In this document: positions 1-4,264 of the stretch, piece after piece
How the letters are laid out: every line of letters begins with the position of its first letter
Numbering within the stretch: the first letter of the stretch is position 1
Assembly (NCBI GenBank): GCA_020050375.1
Contig: JAGVKR010000355.1
Span: 1-6,674, forward strand
Direction: 5' to 3'
Length of the DNA stretch: 6,674 bases
From: Planctomycetales bacterium
Lineage (GTDB): Bacteria; Planctomycetota; Planctomycetia; Planctomycetales; Planctomycetaceae
The notes under the pieces: model-generated
Seen by the model: the letters and a program-made list of their open reading frames with translations, nothing else
Told to the model about the DNA's origin: nothing
Databases searched by the model: none
Program-made: the position numbers and the translations under genes

Positions 1-1401
1 GCCGCGATCAGCGCCGTCTTTGGCGTCGAACAGACGAATGGCGCCGGTCCAGTCGCCGGCGAGGATCAGATTGTTCGTTTCGGAGTAGGCGACTTTCATC
101 CCCAGATCGCTGAGCGCCGCCAGCGCCAGAACCTGGGCGCCGTTCTGATCCCAGATCTTAGAGACGCGGTCGCGGCCGGTGGAGGCCAGTCGGCCGTCGC
201 GGAGAAACCAGACGGCGGCCGATCCGCCGCCGTGCGCGCCCCACGCTTTGATCTGCGAGCCGCCATTCATCTCCCACAGGCGGATGACGGTGTCTTCACT
301 GGTGCTGGCGAGAACGTTGGAATCGACGCGCCAGCTCACGCCGGTGATCGCCGCGCCGTGACCGTTGAGAACGTAAAATTCGCGGCCGGTGTTGGCCTCC
401 CAGACGACGAGACCATTGCTGCGGTCGCCGGTCGCGAGGAGCACGCCGTCGGGGCTGAACTCGACGGCGGTGATCCAGTCGGTGTGCTTCTTCATCTCGA
501 AGAGCTGCTCGCCGTCGGCCGTCGAATAGACACGGACCATTTTCTTCGGGCCGCCGAGCGCGATCTGGCTGTGATCGGCGCTGATGTCGGCGGCGAGGAC
601 GACGTCGGGCTCGGCGCCGATTTCGAAGACGCGACCGCCGGTTTTCACATCGAAGACGACGACCCGGCCCGATTGTCCCCCTCGTCCGCCGCCGGCCAGC
701 AGCAACGATCCGTTGCGGCTGAAACGGAGGACGTGGATCGTCCCCTCGGGGAAGGGGATGACACCGGCGAGAGTCTGGTCGTCGAGATTGTAGAGGAGCA
801 CTTGCTTATGACCGGCGACGGCGGCGAGCGGGGCCCAGGGGCTGGTCGCCAGGGCGGTGACGGCGTTCCCTCGCGACGAGACGGTGAGCGGCTCGGTCGA
901 GAGGTTTTCGGGCATCGGCGGAGGGCCTTCCGGTTTTTCTCCCGAGACGCTGGTGGGGCTGAGCGTGAACTGGGCCTTCTTCTTGATCTTGGGCTTGCTG
1001 TCTTTGTTTTCGAGGGCGCCCCCTTCGATCCACTTCTGGATGACGGCGAGCATTTCGTCGGGGAGCTTTGGCTCCTTGGGGGGCATCGCCGGTTGTTCTT
1101 TGTGCGTGACGAGAGCCCACAAGCGGCTGTTATCGAGATCGCCCGGCTCGATCACCGTGCCCGAAGCGCCCCCTTGGATCGACGCCGCGAAGCTCTCGAG
1201 GACCAGTCCCCCTTTGGCTGACGCCGCGCCATGGCAATTGCCGCACTTGGCGCGAAAGATCGGCAGGACGTGATCCTGAAAGTTGACCTTCTCGGCCGGC
1301 TTGGCCTCTTCGGCGCGGAGGGTTGTAACGGACGTCGCACCGATGACAAACGCCATCGCGGAGAAAATCAACGGCCGTGTCGGAAACAGTGTCGGAGACA
1401 T
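1..1401 (-). CDS. Secreted PSCyt1 (planctomycete cytochrome c) domain plus WD40 beta-propeller protein, C-terminus cut by window edge
   Basis: Seen: 467 open codons run from ATG at 1401 to the left edge. Residues 1-30 form a signal peptide (hydrophobic stretch about 11-27, likely cleavage after LRA). Residues 40-130 match PSCyt1: C53-G-N-C56-H57 is a CXXCH haem-binding motif, M106 in an MPP turn is a candidate distal ligand, and an IQKWIEGGA segment closes the domain. A charged, Pro-rich linker (about 131-170) leads into WD40 repeats. Seven repeat-ending strands occur at regular spacing: VLLYNL 201, VVVFDV 247, VRVYST 289, LVVWEA 331, IRLWEM 373, SKIWDQ 414, IRLFDA 455. A full seven-blade propeller may therefore lie within the visible part. 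The start is supported by GAAGG seven bases upstream and by the signal peptide; M16 would truncate that peptide. Family knowledge: such fusions are common in planctomycetes and their function is not established. Inference: an exported c-type cytochrome with a protein-binding propeller. What follows the propeller is outside the window. Confidence 0.93.
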   Translation of the reverse strand, partial: MSPTLFPTRPLIFSAMAFVIGATSVTTLRAEEAKPAEKVNFQDHVLPIFRAKCGNCHGAASAKGGLVLESFAASIQGGASGTVIEPGDLDNSRLWALVTHKEQPAMPPKEPKLPDEMLAVIQKWIEGGALENKDSKPKIKKKAQFTLSPTSVSGEKPEGPPPMPENLSTEPLTVSSRGNAVTALATSPWAPLAAVAGHKQVLLYNLDDQTLAGVIPFPEGTIHVLRFSRNGSLLLAGGGRGGQSGRVVVFDVKTGGRVFEIGAEPDVVLAADISADHSQIALGGPKKMVRVYSTADGEQLFEMKKHTDWITAVEFSPDGVLLATGDRSNGLVVWEANTGREFYVLNGHGAAITGVSWRVDSNVLASTSEDTVIRLWEMNGGSQIKAWGAHGGGSAAVWFLRDGRLASTGRDRVSKIWDQNGAQVLALAALSDLGMKVAYSETNNLILAGDWTGAIRLFDAKDGADRG

Positions 1402-1423
1402 CTTGGGACCTTCGGTGAAGAAG

Positions 1424-1531
1424 GAACCACGAAAGACACGGAATACACGAAAGAAGAACTCCGGTCGAAGCGCGCAATGTGCTCGACGGATGCCCATCTT
1501 CTTTTCGTGTGATTCGTGTCTTTCGTGGTTC
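1424..1531. repeat. 108-bp inverted repeat upstream of the PSCyt1-WD40 gene
   Basis: The left arm (1424-1456) begins GAACCACGAAAGACACG, and the right arm (1498-1531) is its near-perfect reverse complement. The outer 17 bases match exactly; the inner part differs by a few changes and one extra base (33 versus 34). The arms flank a 41-bp spacer with no obvious coding content. On the minus-strand transcript it would fold into a long hairpin ending 22 bases before the start codon at 1401. No T-run follows the stem, so it is not a classical intrinsic terminator. I recall very similar GAACCACGAAAGACACGAA-type words scattered through planctomycete and other environmental genomes, which suggests a dispersed non-coding repeat; copy number cannot be judged here. 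Translating across it yields low-complexity peptides of the RKTRNTRKK type, which are not real proteins. Confidence 0.85.
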
Positions 1532-1593
1532 ATATTTCTTTTCTGATCGCGCCAGGCAGACCGCCAAGACGATCAATGGTGCTTGCCTCTTCG

Positions 1594-1611
1594 CGTGGAC
1601 TGAAGCCCACG
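1594..1611. repeat. Short hairpin 16 bp downstream of the PSCyt2/PSD1 stop codon
   Basis: CGTGGACT (1594-1601) and AGCCCACG (1604-1611) are inverted repeats around a two-base loop, with one mismatch that becomes a G-U wobble in one RNA strand. It lies just after the stop codon of the upstream gene. It could be a 3'-end stabilising hairpin, a weak terminator without a U-tract, or a copy of the GTGGGCTTCAGTCCAC-like short palindromes I recall from planctomycete genomes. The sequence alone does not decide between these. Confidence 0.45.
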
Positions 1612-1627
1612 TTACGAATCGCAACCC

Positions 1628-4060
1628 TTAGTGATTGAAAAGGAACTCGCGGCTGTTGAGGAGGGCCCAGAACAGGTCGTCGAGGACTTGTTTGACTTCG
1701 GCGCCCGCGCTTGGCAGCGACTGGAAGGCGACCGATTCTTCGGGGGTTGGCTTGCGACTCAGGCAGGCGACGTAGAGCCGCTCGGCGATTTGCGCCGGCT
1801 CAACTTTCTGCCCGAGCCATTTGTCGATCAAGCCGCCCGTCTGGATTTTCGAGTTGACAGTGTCGCCGTTCAGCAGATGCAGGGCCTGTGAGAGGGTCGG
1901 CTCCATTTTCACTTCGCACGAGCAGACCGTTTCGCGGGTCGCGCGTCCGAACGTGGTCAGGAAGTACGTCGACGTGTTTCCGTCGGCAATCTGCACTGCT
2001 CGAGCGCCCACGGGAAGCCCCTGAAACTTATCCTTGGTGTTCGTGGCCTGGCTGATGCAGTCGAGCAGCGACTCAGCCTTGATCCGTCGGAGATTGGCAT
2101 GGGCGAAGTTTTTCTCGTCTTCGCGATTGCTGTCGTTGCGTTCAGTCGAGCGCTGGTAGGCCTGCGAGCGGCAGATGTCGCGGACGAGCTGCTTGAAGTC
2201 ATAGTTGGTCGCGGTGAAGCGCTTGGCCAGCTCGTCGAGCAATTCGGGGTTCGAGGCGGGATTGCTGATCCGCACGTCGTCGATGGGGTCGATGATTCCC
2301 AGGCCGAAGAAATGGGCCCAGACGCGATTGGCAAAGTTCTTCGCGAAGTACGGGTTCTGCGGCGAAGCGAGCCACTGGGCCATGAGGATCCGGCGATCTT
2401 TGCCGGCGACATTGGGCGTGTCACCGCCGAGGAATTTCGGGGCCATCACCCGTCCGCCGACGGGATGTGCGACTTCGCCGCCGCCCGAATTGAAGACGAT
2501 TGTCTCGCGGTAATCTTCACCCCCCTTGCGGCCAACCTGCGAGAAGAACGCGGCAAAACTGTAGTAGTCGTCCTGCGTCCAGCGGTCGAAGGGATGGTTG
2601 TGGCACTGGGCGCATTGGATGCGCATTCCCATGAAGACCTGCGCCACGTTCTCGGCGACCTTCAGGGTGTCGGTTTCGTTCTGGTAGTAGTTCGTTTGCG
2701 GCGCCTTGAATGTTCCGCCATTGGCGCCGAGCAGGTTCTGCACCATCTTGTCGAGCGGCACGTTGCTGGCGATCTGGTCGGCAAGCCAGTTGTAGTAGAG
2801 GAGCATCGCCTTGTAGCTGATCTGCAGCGAGGAGCGGACCATCAGCCATTCGGCCCAGTAGCCGACCCACAGCTCGGTGAACTCCTTGCGATTGAGAAGC
2901 TCGTCGATCTGCCTGTTGCGTTTTTCGGGATCGCTGCTCGACATGAACCGATCGTATTCTTCGATCGTCGGCAGTGTGCCGGTCAGATCGAGGTACAGCC
3001 GGCGGAGGAACGTCTCGTCGTTGGCGATGCCCGAGGGGGCGAGGCGGAGCTTCTTGAGCTTGTTGTTGACCAGCTCGTCGACGTAGTTGACGGGGGTCGC
3101 TTCGGGAAACGTGAACTGGAGCCCCTTGGGGAGCACAATGTACTGCGAGCCGACGGTGTGCGTGGCGAAGCGGGCCATGATGTAGGCTTCGCCCCGCTTG
3201 CCGGCAGTGACCAGCCCCACGTCGTTGATCGCCGCCGAGTTGTCGTTGTTCGACAGAAACAGGGCCAGCGAAGTGACGTCGCGATCGGTTCCGTCGGAGT
3301 AGTGGGCGATGACAGTCGTCTGCTGCGTCTCCCCTTCGCCATCGAGCACCGCCTGCTTGGGATAGATTTCGAGACCAGTGCAGGTGGCGACATTGGCGGC
3401 GTCGGCGGGGACGCCGGCGGTGACCCATTCCACCAGGCTGCGGCACAATTCACTTTCGGCCTCGAAACGCTTGCCACCCGTGTGCGGAACGGCGCCGATC
3501 GATTTTTCGACGGCGAGGCTTGAGGCCGGCACGGCCAGATCGATCCGCCGACCCGAGAGTTCACGCGTCAGACGATAGTGGTCGCCGTCGGGGTCGTAAC
3601 CGAACAGCGAGAGGCGAAAGCCGTCTTTCCCGCGGGCCGCGCCGTGACAACTGCCGCTGTTGCAGCCGGACTTCATGAAGATCGGCATGACATCGAGCTT
3701 GAAGCTGATGTCGCGGGGCTGGGTGGCCTTCTCAACTTTGACGGGAACGGTCAGCGCCTGGCCGCCGAACTCGACCTTGAGCTCGGTTTCACCGTCGGCA
3801 ACGGGAAAGAGCGCGATCCCTTCGCGGCGGACGAGCGCCGGGTTGGCGAACGTCAGCGTGGCCCGGCTGGAGACGTCGCGGGTGATGCCGTCGACGTATT
3901 CGGCCTGCACGACAACCGTCTGCCGATCTTTGGCGGTGAGCAGCGTGACCCGCGGCGGGTAAACGCGAAGCCCTTTGACCGCCGGCTCGTCGGCATGAAC
4001 CGCGATTGCGGTCATCTGCAGGACAAGCACCGAACTGAAAAGCATCCGTGGGAATGACAT
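1628..4060 (-). CDS. Secreted PSCyt2/PSD1 protein (DUF1549 plus DUF1553) with two Ig-like domains and a CX4CH motif
   Basis: Seen: 810 residues. Signal peptide 1-23 (hydrophobic about 7-21, VHA at the cleavage site). Two Ig-like (BIG2-type) domains lie at about 28-110 and 228-310; both contain a Y-x-DG-x-x-RDV-(S/T)-S segment. Between them is a PSCyt-like region with C133-NSGS-C138-H139, a CX4CH version of a haem motif, followed by GKDGFRLSLFGYDP. DUF1549 spans about 325-510 (NYVDELVNNKL, FLRRLYLDLTGTLPT, and C483-A-Q-C486-H487-NHPFDRW). DUF1553 spans about 553-805 (FANRVWAHFFGLGIIDP, SNPELLDELA, ending NSREFLFNH). Start: an in-frame ATG at 4225 would add 55 residues, but these are read through the intergenic repeat. 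ATG 4060 gives the signal peptide, with a weak GAGA eight bases upstream. Family knowledge: widespread in planctomycetes, biochemical role unproven. Inference: an extracytoplasmic multi-domain cytochrome working with the PSCyt1-WD40 protein encoded downstream. Confidence 0.96.
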   Translation of the reverse strand: MSFPRMLFSSVLVLQMTAIAVHADEPAVKGLRVYPPRVTLLTAKDRQTVVVQAEYVDGITRDVSSRATLTFANPALVRREGIALFPVADGETELKVEFGGQALTVPVKVEKATQPRDISFKLDVMPIFMKSGCNSGSCHGAARGKDGFRLSLFGYDPDGDHYRLTRELSGRRIDLAVPASSLAVEKSIGAVPHTGGKRFEAESELCRSLVEWVTAGVPADAANVATCTGLEIYPKQAVLDGEGETQQTTVIAHYSDGTDRDVTSLALFLSNNDNSAAINDVGLVTAGKRGEAYIMARFATHTVGSQYIVLPKGLQFTFPEATPVNYVDELVNNKLKKLRLAPSGIANDETFLRRLYLDLTGTLPTIEEYDRFMSSSDPEKRNRQIDELLNRKEFTELWVGYWAEWLMVRSSLQISYKAMLLYYNWLADQIASNVPLDKMVQNLLGANGGTFKAPQTNYYQNETDTLKVAENVAQVFMGMRIQCAQCHNHPFDRWTQDDYYSFAAFFSQVGRKGGEDYRETIVFNSGGGEVAHPVGGRVMAPKFLGGDTPNVAGKDRRILMAQWLASPQNPYFAKNFANRVWAHFFGLGIIDPIDDVRISNPASNPELLDELAKRFTATNYDFKQLVRDICRSQAYQRSTERNDSNREDEKNFAHANLRRIKAESLLDCISQATNTKDKFQGLPVGARAVQIADGNTSTYFLTTFGRATRETVCSCEVKMEPTLSQALHLLNGDTVNSKIQTGGLIDKWLGQKVEPAQIAERLYVACLSRKPTPEESVAFQSLPSAGAEVKQVLDDLFWALLNSREFLFNH

Positions 4061-4092
4061 AGCTGATGTCTCACAAAGTTGGGCGATCAAAT

Positions 4093-4230
4093 GACGAATG
4101 TCGAAATTCAAATGACTAAACAAGCTCGAATGACGAAATTCAAATGTCCAAGGAAAGACAAATTCCGAAAGACAAAACATGGCCTTTGACATTCGAGCTT
4201 TGAATTTTCGGATTTCTTTCGACATTCGTC
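4093..4230. repeat. AT-rich imperfect palindromic repeat between the PPC and PSCyt2/PSD1 genes
   Basis: The 204-bp gap 4061-4264 is visibly more AT-rich than the flanking genes. Nested inverted repeats share one centre near 4161: GACGAATGTCGAAA (4093-4106) pairs perfectly with 4217-4230, and AAGCTCGAATG (4122-4132) pairs perfectly with 4190-4200. The gaps between arms are nearly equal (15 and 16 bp), as expected of one large folded element. It also contains direct repeats: CGAAATTCAAATG at 4102-4114 and 4134-4146, and GAAAGACAAA at 4153-4162 and 4167-4176. Its words differ from those of the inverted repeat at 1424-1531, so it belongs to another repeat type. Similar ATTCGAATTTCGACATTCG-like sequences are familiar to me from planctomycete intergenic regions (recall, not searched). 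I see no convincing promoter or terminator inside it. Confidence 0.8.
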
Positions 4231-4264
4231 CTTCGACATCTGACGCTTCAGTGGGGATAGTCGT

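Noticed and set aside
232..1221. Plus-strand open frame of 329 codons opposite the WD40 gene
   Set aside because: Antisense shadow of the PSCyt1-WD40 gene, whose haem motif and regularly spaced repeats are on the minus strand.
1424..1531. Intrinsic terminator for the PSCyt2/PSD1 gene
   Set aside because: The hairpin has a 41-base loop and no T-run on its 3' side on the minus strand, and its arms look like a dispersed repeat.
1130..1624. Minus-strand open frame of 164 codons crossing the inverted repeat
   Set aside because: It is made of repeat translation (RKTRITRK type) plus an out-of-phase reading of the PSCyt1 domain.
2517..3446. Minus-strand open frame of 309 codons in another phase within the PSCyt2/PSD1 gene
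   Set aside because: Arg/Gln/Pro-rich out-of-phase translation of the real gene.
2099..3523. Long plus-strand open frame (474 codons) opposite the PSCyt2/PSD1 gene
   Set aside because: It lies wholly antisense to a gene with clear conserved motifs. Its product is a Val/Gly/Asp/Glu-rich sequence with no recognisable domain, as expected for an antisense frame of a high-GC gene.
3578..4057. Plus-strand open frame of 159 codons
   Set aside because: Antisense to the signal peptide, Ig-like and CX4CH region of the PSCyt2/PSD1 protein; no independent support.
4093..4176. CRISPR-like array in the AT-rich gap
   Set aside because: The direct repeats are short, of two different types and occur only twice each; the pattern is a palindrome, not repeat-spacer units.
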